From: Georgenia soli
GTDB lineage: Bacteria; Actinomycetota; Actinomycetes; Actinomycetales; Actinomycetaceae
Length of the DNA: 64,000 nt
Reading direction: 5' to 3'
Assembly (NCBI RefSeq): GCF_002563695.1
Contig: NZ_PDJI01000004.1
Span: 2,294,001 to 2,358,000 of the forward strand
In this document: piece after piece, positions 32,107 to 40,878 of the stretch
How the letters are laid out: each line of letters opens with the position of its first letter
Numbering within the stretch: position 1 is the stretch's first letter
The notes under the pieces: model-generated
The model's database searches: none
Told to the model about the DNA's origin: nothing
The model's input: only the letters and a program-made list of their open reading frames with translations
Position numbers and translations under genes: made by a program

Positions 32107-33579
32107 TCAGCTCCCCGCGACGACCGAGCGGTACAGCTGCTCGTACCGGGCCGCCCGGTCCGTGTAGTACTGCGCCCGGGAGGGCACGGGCTCGTACGTG
32201 GGGCCGACGTCGACGGGCCTCCGCTCGACCCCCGGGGCCAGCGTGTCGAGCGCGAGCAGGGCCGTGCCGTGCAGGGTGGAGCGCTTGATCGTCACCGGGA
32301 CGACGGGGGCTCCGAGCGCGTCGGCGAGGACCTGGAGCCACGTCGGCAGGTCCTGCGTCACCCGGCCGCTGGCCAGGATCTGCTGCGTCTGGCCGGCCAC
32401 CTGCTGCAGCTGGGCGGCGACCCGGGCGTAGGACAGCGCCACGCCCTCCATCGTCCCGCGGTAGAGCATGGACGCGGTGGTGCCCGCGGAGACGTCGGCG
32501 AGGAGCGCCCGGGCGTCGGCGGCCCAGCCGGTGGAACGTTCGCCGGAGAAGTACGGCAGCACGGTCGGGGTGCTCGGGTCCGGCTCGGCGGCGAGGAGGG
32601 CCCCGACGTCGACGCCGTCGAGGCGGACGTTCGCCTCCAGCCAGGAGGCCGCGCGCCCCACGTCGTTCAGCGCACCGCCGAGCAGCGAGCGGGTCGCGTC
32701 CACGCGGTAGCACCACAGGCCCGGGGGAAGCTCGTCCGGCAGGTCGGAGACGAGAACGCGCATGGCGCCGCTGGTGGCGGCGGCGGCAGCGACGGTCGCC
32801 GGGTTGTCGGCACCCGCCCCGAGGTTCGAGGCGAGCCCGTCGGTGATGACCGGGAACCAGCGGGCGCCGCGCAGGGCCTTCCACCGGGACTCCGCCTCCA
32901 GCGGCCGGTCCGGGTCGCGGACCTCGGACAGCTGCTCGACGGCGACGCCGCTCACCTCGAGCATGCCGGCGTCCCACTGGCCCGTGCGCCGGTCGAGCAG
33001 CCCGGTCCACGCGGCGGTCGAGGTGCCGACGGCGGTCGTGCCCAGGATCCGCTGGTACACGTACTCGCCGAGGGACATCCACCGCTCGACGGACGCGAAG
33101 GTCGACGGCGCCGTCTCGCGCAGCCACCGGAACCTGGCCGGCAGGTAGCTCGAGTGCAGCCGCGTCCCCGTCCGCCACCGCACCTCCTGCTCGTCGAGCT
33201 CCGCCCGCAGGGCGTTCACCTGCGCCGCGCACCGTGAGTCGGCGTAGGTGAAGCAGGGGGTGACCGCGCGCCCGTCCGCCCCCACGCCGACGAGCGAGGA
33301 GGCGAAGGTGTCCAGCGAGACGCCGGCGATCCGACCCTTCAGCTCGCTGCGGGCGAGCGTGGTGACGATCTCCTCCACCTCGTCGACCACCTGGTCGGGG
33401 TCGATGGTCGAGGTGCCGTCCGTCCCGGTGGTGAACTGGTGAGGAACCTTGTGCCGGTGCTGCAGCACCGGCCGGCCGGCGGCGTCGTAGAGCCCGCCAC
33501 GGCTGGCGGTGGAACCGACGTCGAGGGCGAGGACGAGCGGGTCGAGGGCTTCGGCGAGCGGAACGCGGAAGTCGGACAT
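32107..33579 (-). CDS. FGGY-family carbohydrate kinase (gluconokinase-like)
   Basis: 490 residues of the hexokinase/actin-like FGGY fold, which phosphorylates a sugar or polyol with ATP. The phosphate-1 segment is VLALDVGSTASRGGLYD. Further family segments are SLDTFASSLVGV, AWTGLLDRRTGQWD and LLGGALNDVG. ATG 33579 was chosen because it gives the standard N-terminus before VLALDVGST; an upstream extension crosses the divergent cold-shock region. Specificity cannot be decided; gluconate is the commonest substrate of close relatives. It stands alone with no sugar transporter beside it. Confidence 0.88.
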   Translation of the reverse strand: MSDFRVPLAEALDPLVLALDVGSTASRGGLYDAAGRPVLQHRHKVPHQFTTGTDGTSTIDPDQVVDEVEEIVTTLARSELKGRIAGVSLDTFASSLVGVGADGRAVTPCFTYADSRCAAQVNALRAELDEQEVRWRTGTRLHSSYLPARFRWLRETAPSTFASVERWMSLGEYVYQRILGTTAVGTSTAAWTGLLDRRTGQWDAGMLEVSGVAVEQLSEVRDPDRPLEAESRWKALRGARWFPVITDGLASNLGAGADNPATVAAAAATSGAMRVLVSDLPDELPPGLWCYRVDATRSLLGGALNDVGRAASWLEANVRLDGVDVGALLAAEPDPSTPTVLPYFSGERSTGWAADARALLADVSAGTTASMLYRGTMEGVALSYARVAAQLQQVAGQTQQILASGRVTQDLPTWLQVLADALGAPVVPVTIKRSTLHGTALLALDTLAPGVERRPVDVGPTYEPVPSRAQYYTDRAARYEQLYRSVVAGS

Positions 33580-33957
33580 CGCACTCTTTCTCTGCGGAGG
33601 TGGACCGATGCTACTGGCGCCCCTCCGCCGGCGCCGCCGCGAGAGACGGGCCCCGGTCCGCCGACGGGCCTCGCCGACGTCGTCGGCGTTCGCGGAGCGT
33701 CTCGTCGTCGCTGGTCCACGTGGGCGCGTCCATGAGCGCACATGACGGCCGAACCGACACGCGGGAACGATGTGCCGGGAAACACTTGCCTCCGACCGGC
33801 AGATATGCCGTAGGCTCGTGCCACAAGTTGCAGTGCACTCAAGTTTGTTCGGCCCCGGCCGCCTGTCGGGTTGCTTTTCCTTCATGGAGCAGACGAAGAA
33901 CACCGTGACACACGGCTCCCAACCGGGGGGCCGTCTCACTGCTCGGAAGGAGCAACC
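33580..33957. other. Divergent promoter region and cold-shock leader
   Basis: 378 bp between the kinase (-) and the cold-shock gene (+). No gene is seen. It includes TTGCCT at about 33784 and TAGGCT at about 33813, possible promoter elements, and a direct repeat CAAGTT around 33823 and 33839. The long untranslated leader before the ATG at 33958 is usual for cold-shock mRNAs, whose 5' end folds to sense temperature. GGAAGGAG precedes the start. Confidence 0.5.
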
Positions 33958-34161
33958 ATGGCTACCGGAACTGTTAAGTGGTTCAACGCCGAAAAGGGCT
34001 ACGGCTTCATCGCCCCCGACGACGGCTCGGCCGACGTCTTCGCCCACTACTCGGCGATCCAGTCCTCGGGCTACCGCTCGCTCGAGGAGAACCAGAAGGT
34101 CGAGTTCGACGTCACCCAGGGCCCCAAGGGCCCGCAGGCGGAGAACATCCGCCCGCTCTGA
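33958..34161 (+). CDS. cspA: Cold-shock protein (CspA family)
   Basis: 67 residues, one OB-fold cold-shock domain. RNP-1 (KGYGFIAPD) and RNP-2 (VFAHYSAI) are present for single-stranded RNA/DNA binding. The N-terminus [10 protein letters not shown] is canonical. It acts as an RNA chaperone in the cytoplasm. It ends at a strong terminator (34229-34259). Confidence 0.96.
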   Translation: MATGTVKWFNAEKGYGFIAPDDGSADVFAHYSAIQSSGYRSLEENQKVEFDVTQGPKGPQAENIRPL

Positions 34162-34228
34162 TCTCAGAGCGAGGGTGCCGGGCTCGCCCGGTCAACTCTT
34201 CTGGGCGCCTCAGGGCGTCCTGACGCAG

Positions 34229-34259
34229 GGCCCCGGCACCGTCATGCGGTGCCGGGGCC
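34229..34259 (+). terminator. Terminator of the cold-shock gene
   Basis: A 12-bp perfect stem (34229-34240 with 34248-34259), 7-nt loop, followed by CTTCGT. Confidence 0.85.
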
Positions 34260-34349
34260 TTCGTGCGTCCGGACCTGCTCGCGGCGGCGTCGCCGCCCGG
34301 GGCCGGTCCCGGGCAGACGCCGAGGAGAGCGCTCCTGATCGTGCCGGTC

Positions 34350-34955
34350 TCAGGTCGGGGGCAACGGCTCGTCGGCCGCCGTCTCGCCCGACTCCTCACG
34401 CAGCCGGGGCGTCGTCGTCCGGCCGGTAATCCCGGTCTTGCCGTCGTAGAAGGCGCGGATGCGATCCATGTCGGCCGTGACGTCGCCGGTGAGCGTCAGC
34501 GTGGGGCCCAGCCCCGTCGTCATGGTGCTGCGGTCGACGTACCCGAGCGTCACCGGCATCCCGGTGGCCCGGGCGATGCGGTAGAAGCCGGACTTCCAGT
34601 ACGGCGAGGCGCTGCGGGTGCCCTCCGGGGTGATCACCAGGTAGAAGCGCTCGCCCGCCGTGACCCGCGAGACCAGCTCGTCCACGAGCCCGGCGGGGTT
34701 CGTGCGGTCCACGGGGATGCCGCCCAGCGCCCGCATCAGCGGACCGAAGGGCTTCTTGAACAGGGTGTGCTTGCCCAGGTACTTCACCTGGACGCCCGCG
34801 CGCCAGCTGATCGCCAGCATGAGCGCGAAGTCCCAGTTCGAGGTGTGCGGGGCGCCCACGAGGATGCCGGCGCCGTCCTTGGGGAGCGGCTCGGAGCGGT
34901 AGGTCCAGCGGCTCAGCGCCCAGTAGGCGCCCGCGGCGGCGCGACGGATGATCAC
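34350..34955 (-). CDS. 1-acyl-sn-glycerol-3-phosphate acyltransferase-like protein
   Basis: 201 residues of the PlsC/LPLAT family, which transfers acyl groups to lysophospholipids at the membrane. The HX4D motif is HTSNWD. The second block FPEGT appears as TPEGTRS; PVDRTNP is the substrate block. GTG 34955 gives the start VIIRRAAAGAYW. No strong ribosome site is visible, so an earlier start is possible. It follows the FAD dehydrogenase on the same strand with 55 bp between them. Confidence 0.88.
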   Translation of the reverse strand: MIIRRAAAGAYWALSRWTYRSEPLPKDGAGILVGAPHTSNWDFALMLAISWRAGVQVKYLGKHTLFKKPFGPLMRALGGIPVDRTNPAGLVDELVSRVTAGERFYLVITPEGTRSASPYWKSGFYRIARATGMPVTLGYVDRSTMTTGLGPTLTLTGDVTADMDRIRAFYDGKTGITGRTTTPRLREESGETAADEPLPPT

Positions 34956-35010
34956 GAGCCGAAGGCTACGGCAGCGTCGGTGACACTCGGACCAGGAACG
35001 CCGGGCGCGG

Positions 35011-36654
35011 TCACCCGGCGGCCGCCCGGCCCGCCTGCCGGCCCGAGAACAGGCACCCGCCGAGGAACGTGCCCTCGAGCGAGCGGTACCCGTGCATGCC
35101 GCCCCCACCGAAACCGGCGGCCTCACCGGCGGCGAACAGGCCGGGCACGGGTGCGCCGTCGGCCCGGAGGATGCGGCCGTCCAGGTCGGTCTCGATGCCG
35201 CCGAGCGTCTTGCGCGTGAGCACGTGGAGGCGCACCGCGATCAACGGGCCGGCGTCGGGGTCGAGCAGGCGGTGCGGCGGCGCCACCCTCACGAGACGGT
35301 CGCCCGGATAGGCGCGCGCCGCCCGCACCGCGGTCACCTGGAGGTCCTTCGAGTACTCGTTGGCCATCTCCCGGTCCCGGGCGCGCACCTCGCGCTCCAC
35401 CTGCGCCACGTCCAGCAGCGGCTCGGGGGTGAGGGCGTTCATGCCCGCGACGAGCTCGCCGAGGGTGTCCGCGACGACGAAGTCCTCACCCCGCTCCTTG
35501 AACGCCTCCACCGGACCGGGTGCGCCGGGGCCGAGCCGCTGGGCCAGCAGGCGCAGGTTCCGGCCCGTCAGGTCGGGGTTCTGCTCCGACCCCGAGAGGG
35601 CGAACTCCTTCTCGATGATGCGCTGCGTCAGGACGAACCAGCTGTGGTCGTGCCCCGTCCCGCGCAGGTGGGCCAGCGTGCCGAGGGTGTCGAAACCGGG
35701 GAAGTTCGGGACCGGCAGACGGTTGCCCAGCGCGTCCAGCCACAGCGACGACGGCCCCGGCAGGATGCGGATGCCGTGCGACGGCCAGACGGGGGAGTGG
35801 TTCGTGATGCCCTCGGTGTAGTGCCACATGCGGTCGCGGTTGACCAGGTTCGCCCCGGCGTCGGCGGCGATGTCGAGCATCCGCCCGTCCACGTACGCCG
35901 GCACCCCGGTGAGCATGTGCGCGGGCGGGCTGCCGAGCCGCGCGGGCCAGTACCGGCGCACCAGCTCCGGGTTGGCGCCGATGCCGCCGGAGGTCACCAC
36001 GACCGCCGCCGCGCGAAGCTCGAACTCCCCGACGGCGGTGCGCGAGGAGGCCACGCCCCGCGCGGTGGTGGACGGCTCGAGGACCGTGCCGGCGACGCCG
36101 TCCACCACGCCGTCCGTCGTCGTGAGCCGGTCCACGCGATGACGCGGGGCCAGCGTCACGAGGCCCTCGTCGACGGCGGCGCGCACCCGCCGCACGAACG
36201 GTTCGAGCAGGCCCGGGCCCGTGCCCCACACGATGTGGAAGCGGGGGACGGAGTTGCCCGGCCCGGTGGCGCCGTGCCCGCCCCGCTCCGCCCAGCCGAC
36301 GACGGGGAAGAACCGCACGCCCAGCCCGTGCAGCCAGGCACGCTTCTCGCCGGCGGCGAACTCCACGTACGCCCGCGCCCAGCGGCGCGGCCAGGTGTCC
36401 TCGCGCTCCCGGTCGAACCCGGCGGTGCCCTCCCAGTCCTGCCACGCCAGGTCGAGCGAGTCGCGGACGCCCAGGCGCCGCTGCTCGGGCGAGTCGACGA
36501 GGAACAGCCCGCCGAAGGACCAGTACGCCTGCCCGCCGATGTTCGCGGTGGACTCCTGGTCCACCAGCACCACGCGGCGGCCCGCGGCCACGAGCTCGCA
36601 GGTGGTGACCAGTCCGGCCAGCCCCGCTCCGACGACGACGGCGTCCGCGTCCAT
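35011..36654 (-). CDS. FAD-dependent dehydrogenase (KstD/fumarate-reductase fold)
   Basis: 547 residues. The N-terminal Rossmann motif is VVVGAGLAGL (7-16), followed by VVLVDQE. The C-terminal FAD contact is GLFAAGEAAGFGGGGMHG. The fold is that of 3-ketosteroid delta-1-dehydrogenases and succinate dehydrogenase/fumarate reductase flavoproteins, though close relatives are usually only called 'FAD-binding dehydrogenase'. Conserved segments are NIGGQAYWSFGGLFLV and LHVLTRKTLGGIETD. ATG 36654 follows GGGGAGGGGG. The substrate is unknown. The next gene on the same strand is the acyltransferase. Confidence 0.9.
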   Translation of the reverse strand: MDADAVVVGAGLAGLVTTCELVAAGRRVVLVDQESTANIGGQAYWSFGGLFLVDSPEQRRLGVRDSLDLAWQDWEGTAGFDREREDTWPRRWARAYVEFAAGEKRAWLHGLGVRFFPVVGWAERGGHGATGPGNSVPRFHIVWGTGPGLLEPFVRRVRAAVDEGLVTLAPRHRVDRLTTTDGVVDGVAGTVLEPSTTARGVASSRTAVGEFELRAAAVVVTSGGIGANPELVRRYWPARLGSPPAHMLTGVPAYVDGRMLDIAADAGANLVNRDRMWHYTEGITNHSPVWPSHGIRILPGPSSLWLDALGNRLPVPNFPGFDTLGTLAHLRGTGHDHSWFVLTQRIIEKEFALSGSEQNPDLTGRNLRLLAQRLGPGAPGPVEAFKERGEDFVVADTLGELVAGMNALTPEPLLDVAQVEREVRARDREMANEYSKDLQVTAVRAARAYPGDRLVRVAPPHRLLDPDAGPLIAVRLHVLTRKTLGGIETDLDGRILRADGAPVPGLFAAGEAAGFGGGGMHGYRSLEGTFLGGCLFSGRQAGRAAAG

Positions 36655-36871
36655 GCGGCCCCCTCCCCGGTCGCCCGCCCTCGGGCGACCTCCGCGCGAC
36701 AGAAGGTTAGGGGAGACCGTCCGCTCCGTCGTCGTCCTGGCACGGCGTGGGGGCGCTCGCCTGCCCCGTCGCGTCCCGGCCGCCCGCGCCCACCTGGCGG
36801 ACGGGGTTTTGGTCCACGTCACACCTTGCGGACAGGATGAGGACGCAGCAGCCGGCAGACGGAGGAGAACG

Positions 36872-37753
36872 ATGGACCAGCCCCAGGTGACGCTCGACGA
36901 CGGGACGACGATGCCGCAGCTCGGGCTCGGCGTCTTCCAGGTCCCGCCGGAGGACACCGAGCAGGTGGTCGCACACGGTCTGGCCGCCGGGTACCGCAGC
37001 ATCGACACCGCCGCCCGGTACGAGAACGAGCCGGGCGTCGGCGCGGCGCTGAAGGCCGCGGGCGTCGCGCGCGAGGAGGTGTTCGTGACGACGAAGCTCG
37101 CCAACCCGGACCAGGGCTACGAGTCCGCCCTCGCCGCCTTCGACGCCAGCGCCGAGAAGCTCGGCCTCGACGTCGTCGACCTGTACCTCATCCACTGGCC
37201 CTGCCCCGGGCGCGGCGAGGCCCTGAACAGCTGGCGCGCGATGGAGGAGCTGCGGGCGGCGGGCCGCATCCGCTCGATCGGGGTCTCGAACTTCCTGCCG
37301 CACCACCTCACCGAGCTGCTCGAGGCCGGCGAGGTCAGGCCGGTGGTGAACCAGATCGAGGTGCACCCGTACCACCAGCAGAAGGAGCTGCGCGCGTTCA
37401 ACGCCGAGCACGGCATCCTCACCGAGGCCTACAGCCCCCTGGGGCAGGGGGCGGTCCTGGGCGACCCCGTCATCACCGGGATCGCGGAGCGGCTCGGGCG
37501 CACCCCCGCCCAGGTGGTGCTGCGCTGGCACCTGCAGCTCGGGAACGTCGTGATCCCCAAGTCGGTGACGCCGTCACGCATGGCGGAGAACCTCGACGTC
37601 CTGGACTTCGAGCTGTCGACCGACGACATGGTGGCGATCGAAGGACTGGACCGCGGCCGGCGCATCGGCTTCCACCCGGACTTCTTCAACGGCTTCCCCG
37701 AGGACTTCGAGGAGGGCTCGTCGGCACGGACGGGTGTGGCGTCCGTGCGCTGA
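36872..37753 (+). CDS. Aldo/keto reductase
   Basis: 293 residues, (beta/alpha)8 barrel using NADPH to reduce aldehydes or ketones. The catalytic tetrad is complete: Asp45 and Tyr50 in DTAARYENE, Lys75 in TTKL, His108 in LIHWP. The C-terminal cofactor site IPKSVTPSRMAEN is typical of the 2,5-diketo-gluconate reductase group. ATG 36872 follows GGAGGAGAAC. The gene is followed by a 19-bp tandem repeat. The substrate is unknown. Confidence 0.94.
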   Translation: MDQPQVTLDDGTTMPQLGLGVFQVPPEDTEQVVAHGLAAGYRSIDTAARYENEPGVGAALKAAGVAREEVFVTTKLANPDQGYESALAAFDASAEKLGLDVVDLYLIHWPCPGRGEALNSWRAMEELRAAGRIRSIGVSNFLPHHLTELLEAGEVRPVVNQIEVHPYHQQKELRAFNAEHGILTEAYSPLGQGAVLGDPVITGIAERLGRTPAQVVLRWHLQLGNVVIPKSVTPSRMAENLDVLDFELSTDDMVAIEGLDRGRRIGFHPDFFNGFPEDFEEGSSARTGVASVR

Positions 37754-37762
37754 CGATGCGGC

Positions 37763-37847
37763 TCGGCGAGAAGTTGACGCCTCGCGGAGGACTTGACGTC
37801 TCGCGGAGGACTTGACGTGTCGCGGAGGACTTGACGTCTCGTCGAGG
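37763..37847 (+). repeat. 19-bp tandem repeat, about 4.5 units
   Basis: Unit TCGCGGAGGACTTGACGTC, with near-identical copies starting at 37782, 37801 and 37820, a degenerate copy at 37763 and a partial one at 37839. Each unit contains TTGACG, similar to a -35 box, but no matching -10 element is spaced for the gene at 37887. It fills the gap between two co-directional genes. Confidence 0.85.
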
Positions 37848-37886
37848 GGGAGGGCTGCTGGACGGGTTGGCGGGTAGGTTCTGGGC

Positions 37887-38522
37887 ATGAGCGACACCGG
37901 CTACGGCGACTTCGAGTTCGAGCGTAAGTTCCTCGTCCGCGCGCTGCCGGACTCGGTCCTGCGCGAGCCGGACCCGGTCCTCATCGTCCAGAGCTACTAC
38001 CTCGCCGCCGAGGGGTACGCCCTGCGGGTCCGCCTGCAGGCCCCGGCGCCGCGGGTGCCCGTGCCCGCCGCCGTCGACGAAGACACGCTCCTCGACGAGC
38101 TGGCGGGCACGTTCACCTTCTGCGCGCTCACCGCCAAGGGGCCGTACGTGGGCGGCACACGGTACGAGGCGGAGCGGGAGCTCGACGTGTCCGTGGGGCT
38201 GGGGATGGTGCGCCTCGGTGGCGCCAAGGTGATCAAGTACCGCCACTCGGTGTGGCTGGGCACCGACGGCTGGGTGCTCGACTCGTTCCTCGGGCGCAAC
38301 GCCCCGCTCATCGTCGCCGAGTGCGAACGGGGCGGGCCGGTCACGGATCTGACGATCCCCGACTTCTGCGTCACCGAGCTGACCGGCGACCCCCGTTTCA
38401 CCAACGACAGCCTGGCCACGGACCCGTACAGCGGCTGGGCCGAGAGGTACGAGCGCGAGCTCGAGCAGCACGGCCCCCGGTTCCTGCAGGAGTTCGGCCG
38501 GAACGAGCTCGGGACCTCCTGA
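37887..38522 (+). CDS. CYTH-domain protein (triphosphate tunnel metalloenzyme-like)
   Basis: 211 residues. The N-terminal signature ExExK is FEFERKFLV. Further strands bring paired charged residues (YALRVRLQ, KGPYVGGTRYEAERELD, KVIKYRH) that line the tunnel of this family. Members act as adenylate cyclase, thiamine triphosphatase or inorganic triphosphatase; which applies here is unknown. The start is ATG 37887. Confidence 0.88.
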   Translation: MSDTGYGDFEFERKFLVRALPDSVLREPDPVLIVQSYYLAAEGYALRVRLQAPAPRVPVPAAVDEDTLLDELAGTFTFCALTAKGPYVGGTRYEAERELDVSVGLGMVRLGGAKVIKYRHSVWLGTDGWVLDSFLGRNAPLIVAECERGGPVTDLTIPDFCVTELTGDPRFTNDSLATDPYSGWAERYERELEQHGPRFLQEFGRNELGTS

Positions 38523-38535
38523 CCGGTTGCACGTG

Positions 38536-38593
38536 GCGGGTTCACGCCCGTCCGGCAGCCTTCGTACCTGGGTGGGTTCACGCCCGCCCGGCT
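38536..38593 (+). repeat. Two 36-bp spaced direct repeats
   Basis: GCGGGTTCACGCCCGTCCGG from 38536 recurs as GTGGGTTCACGCCCGCCCGG from 38572. It lies in the convergent gap between the CYTH gene and the VTT gene; no terminator hairpin of note is seen there. Confidence 0.6.
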
Positions 38594-38637
38594 GGTTCCC
38601 TCCCGCGGACCGGTCGGCCGGCGCTCGGCGCGGGCTG

Positions 38638-39324
38638 TCAGACCGACGCGCGGCTCCTGGAGCGCAGCGCCGGGACGAGCCAGGCCGTCAGGCTCAGGAG
38701 CAGGACACCGGCGAACACGGCCGCGCCGGTCGCGAGGTCGGTGGCCGTGGCTCCCACGACGGCGTAGGCGACGGCCGGGACGAGATTGCCGAGGGCTCCC
38801 GCCCACGCCGCCCGCCGGACCGGCATCCCCGCGGCACCGGCGACGACGGCGACCGCCTCGGCCAGCACCGGCACAGGCCGCGTGACGGCGACAGCCGCGG
38901 CACCGTAGCGGGTGACGAGGCGCTCCGCCGTCTCCCGGTGCCGGGGGAGCGTCACCCGGCTGATCGTGCGCTCGCCGCGCCGGCCCAGCAGCAGGGCGAC
39001 CAGCGTGGCCCCGGTTCCGCCGAGGACGGACAGTGCCGCACCGGCGGCAACGCCGAACAGGGTGCCGTGCGCGGTCATGACGACGCTCGCGGGCACCGGG
39101 ACGGCCACGTCCACGGTGAGCAGGGCCACCCCGACCACGGCCGCGAAGGGCCCCGCCCCCCGCAGTGCCGGCACCGGGTCCACCAGCAGCGGGATCTCGA
39201 GGGCCTCGACGACGACGAACGAGATGAGCAGCAGGACCACGACGGTCGCGGCGAGCAGTGCGTAGGCCCATCGCCGGACCCACCGCGGTGCGTCGGCGCC
39301 CCCGGGCTGCTCTGTGTGCGGCAT
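38638..39324 (-). CDS. VTT (DedA/TVP38-like) membrane protein
   Basis: 228 residues. Five or six hydrophobic segments with the SNARE-associated (VTT) core: LLTVDVAVPVPASVVMTAHG, GGTGATLVALLLGRRG, RPVPVLAEAVAVVAGAAGM and GALGNLVPAVAYAVVG. Family members are thought to handle lipid (for example undecaprenyl phosphate) translocation in bacterial membranes. Start ATG 39324. It lies 71 bp downstream of the MhuD-like gene on the same strand. Confidence 0.86.
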   Translation of the reverse strand: MPHTEQPGGADAPRWVRRWAYALLAATVVVLLLISFVVVEALEIPLLVDPVPALRGAGPFAAVVGVALLTVDVAVPVPASVVMTAHGTLFGVAAGAALSVLGGTGATLVALLLGRRGERTISRVTLPRHRETAERLVTRYGAAAVAVTRPVPVLAEAVAVVAGAAGMPVRRAAWAGALGNLVPAVAYAVVGATATDLATGAAVFAGVLLLSLTAWLVPALRSRSRASV

Positions 39325-39395
39325 GTTCGCTCCTTCGCTCCGTCGCCGTCCGAAAACATACCGGCACGGGGCGGGGAAGGAGTGTCGCGCACAGG

Positions 39396-39815
39396 TCAGT
39401 CGACCCCGCTGCCGCCCGCGATCTCAAAGCTCCACAGCTCGGCGGACGTGCCGACCGGCCGCCGGCCGCCGTGCCCGTGGCCGCCGGACGGCTCCCCGCC
39501 GTTCTCGCCGCCCTCGCTGTGCCCGCCGTGCTCGTGTCGCGCGCCGGCGCCGGCGCCGGCGCCGGCGTCGGCCTGGCCGCCGCGGCCGTGGCCGACGGCG
39601 AACGCGTCGGACCCGCGCCACGCCTCGTAGGAGAACTCGTCTCGCCACCGCGTGATGACGAGCCAGGTGGTGCGCTCGTCGGTCGGTCGCAGCAGCTCGA
39701 AGCCGAGGAACCCGTCGACCCCCTCCATCGCACCGGCGCGGGCGGCGAAGCGGTGGGCGAGCTCGTCACCGCTGTCCGCGGGGACCGTGATGGCATTGAT
39801 CTTCACGATGCTCAT
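39396..39815 (-). CDS. MhuD-like heme-degrading monooxygenase with His-rich insert
   Basis: 139 residues. The fold is that of antibiotic-biosynthesis monooxygenase/IsdG proteins, and the N-terminal half follows Mycobacterium tuberculosis MhuD closely (VKINAITVP, GFLGFELLRP, EAWRGSDAF). The MhuD heme-site residues Asn7, Trp66 and His75 correspond to Asn7, Trp66 and His76. Just after that His there is an unusual insertion of about 40 residues rich in Gly, His, Ala and Glu (ARHEHGGHSEGGEN, GGHGHGG), before the final strand (GTSAELWSFEIAG). The insert could bind metal or heme. It probably cleaves heme to release iron; this is inferred. Confidence 0.82.
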   Translation of the reverse strand: MSIVKINAITVPADSGDELAHRFAARAGAMEGVDGFLGFELLRPTDERTTWLVITRWRDEFSYEAWRGSDAFAVGHGRGGQADAGAGAGAGARHEHGGHSEGGENGGEPSGGHGHGGRRPVGTSAELWSFEIAGGSGVD

Positions 39816-39895
39816 GCCTCCATCCTGCCCCGCGGCGCGCCCCGGCGGTCCTCGCTGCAGCGGCGCGTCCGACGTCGCCCCGCTACCTTCGGTGC

Positions 39896-40237
39896 ATGCT
39901 GAACCTCGCGACTCTCCTGGCCAGCGAACGACAGCTCGCCACGGGCGACGGCGACACCTACCGCCGGGCCATGCGTCGGGACGCGCTGTTCGTGCTGCCC
40001 GGCATGGTCCTCGACGCCGAGGAGTGCGCCAGGGCGATGGACGTCAGCCCCGGCTGGGACGGCGTGGCCCTGACCGACGCTCAGCTGCTGCAGGTCGGCG
40101 AGGACGCCGCGTCCGTCGTCTACACGTTCGAGGGCCGGCGCGGCACCGAGGTGTACCGGGCCACCATGGCGAGCACGTACGTCGAGGAGGACGGGCGTGC
40201 CGTGCTCGTCCTGCACCAGCAGACGCCGCTGGGGTAG
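39896..40237 (+). CDS. NTF2-like (DUF4440/SnoaL) protein
   Basis: 113 residues, one cone-shaped NTF2-like domain. The N-terminal helix ASERQLATGDGDTYRRAMR is followed by DALFVLPGMVLDAEECARAM, then VVYTFEGRRGTEVYRATMASTY split across strands. Such proteins are often enzymes on small molecules or binding proteins. No partner. It diverges from the MhuD-like gene. Function unknown. Confidence 0.75.
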   Translation: MLNLATLLASERQLATGDGDTYRRAMRRDALFVLPGMVLDAEECARAMDVSPGWDGVALTDAQLLQVGEDAASVVYTFEGRRGTEVYRATMASTYVEEDGRAVLVLHQQTPLG

Positions 40238-40278
40238 CCGGGGGAGGTTCGCACGAACGAGAACCGGGGTGATCGGAA

Positions 40279-40779
40279 GTGGAACTGACGGACCAGGGCA
40301 TCACCGTGGAGCGCGTGAGCGAGCAGGACTGGCGCACGCTCCGCGACGTGCGCCTGCGCGCCCTCGCCGAGGCGCCGCAGGCGTTCGGCTCCACGCTCGA
40401 GCGTGAGCTCGCGTTCGACGAGAGCACCTGGCGGGAGCGGGCCGCGGCAGGGCGCACGTTCCTCGCCCTGCGGGCCGGCCAGGTCGTGGGACTGGCCGGC
40501 TACTACGTGGAGCCGGGGCATGAGGACGAGCGGCAGCTGGTGTCCATGTGGGTGGACCCGTACGCGCGCGGATCGGGGGCGGCGGCGCTGCTCGTCTCCG
40601 CGGTGCGCGAGGCGGCCGCGGCCGAAGGCGCACGGACACTGACGCTGTTCGTCGCGGACGGCAACGACCGGGCGCGGCACCTGTACGAGCGGCTGGGCTT
40701 CCGGTCCACCGGCGAGCGGCAGGCGCTGCCCTCGGACCCGCTGCGGGGCGAGGAGCGCTTCGCCCTGTCGTTGCGCTGA
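40279..40779 (+). CDS. GNAT-family N-acetyltransferase
   Basis: 166 residues. Acetyl-CoA-binding motif A is seen in VSMWVDPYARGSGAAALLV (Gln/Arg-x-x-Gly pattern as RGSGAA), and motif B in NDRARHLYERLGFRSTGER. It should acetylate an amine on a small molecule or protein. GTG 40279 is the likely start, 41 bp after the previous stop, without a strong ribosome site. It converges on the DUF4097 gene. Confidence 0.88.
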   Translation: MELTDQGITVERVSEQDWRTLRDVRLRALAEAPQAFGSTLERELAFDESTWRERAAAGRTFLALRAGQVVGLAGYYVEPGHEDERQLVSMWVDPYARGSGAAALLVSAVREAAAAEGARTLTLFVADGNDRARHLYERLGFRSTGERQALPSDPLRGEERFALSLR

Positions 40780-40878
40780 GGTGCTGGGTGGGCCGGCGCT
40801 GTCGGGCGGACGGCGCTGAGCTGTCCGGCGGCGTCGAACCGCCGGGCGGCGTAGGGCTGCCGAGCGGTGCGCCGAGCG

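Noticed and set aside
37763..37847. CRISPR array
   Set aside because: The 19-bp units are directly adjacent with no spacers, and no cas genes are present.
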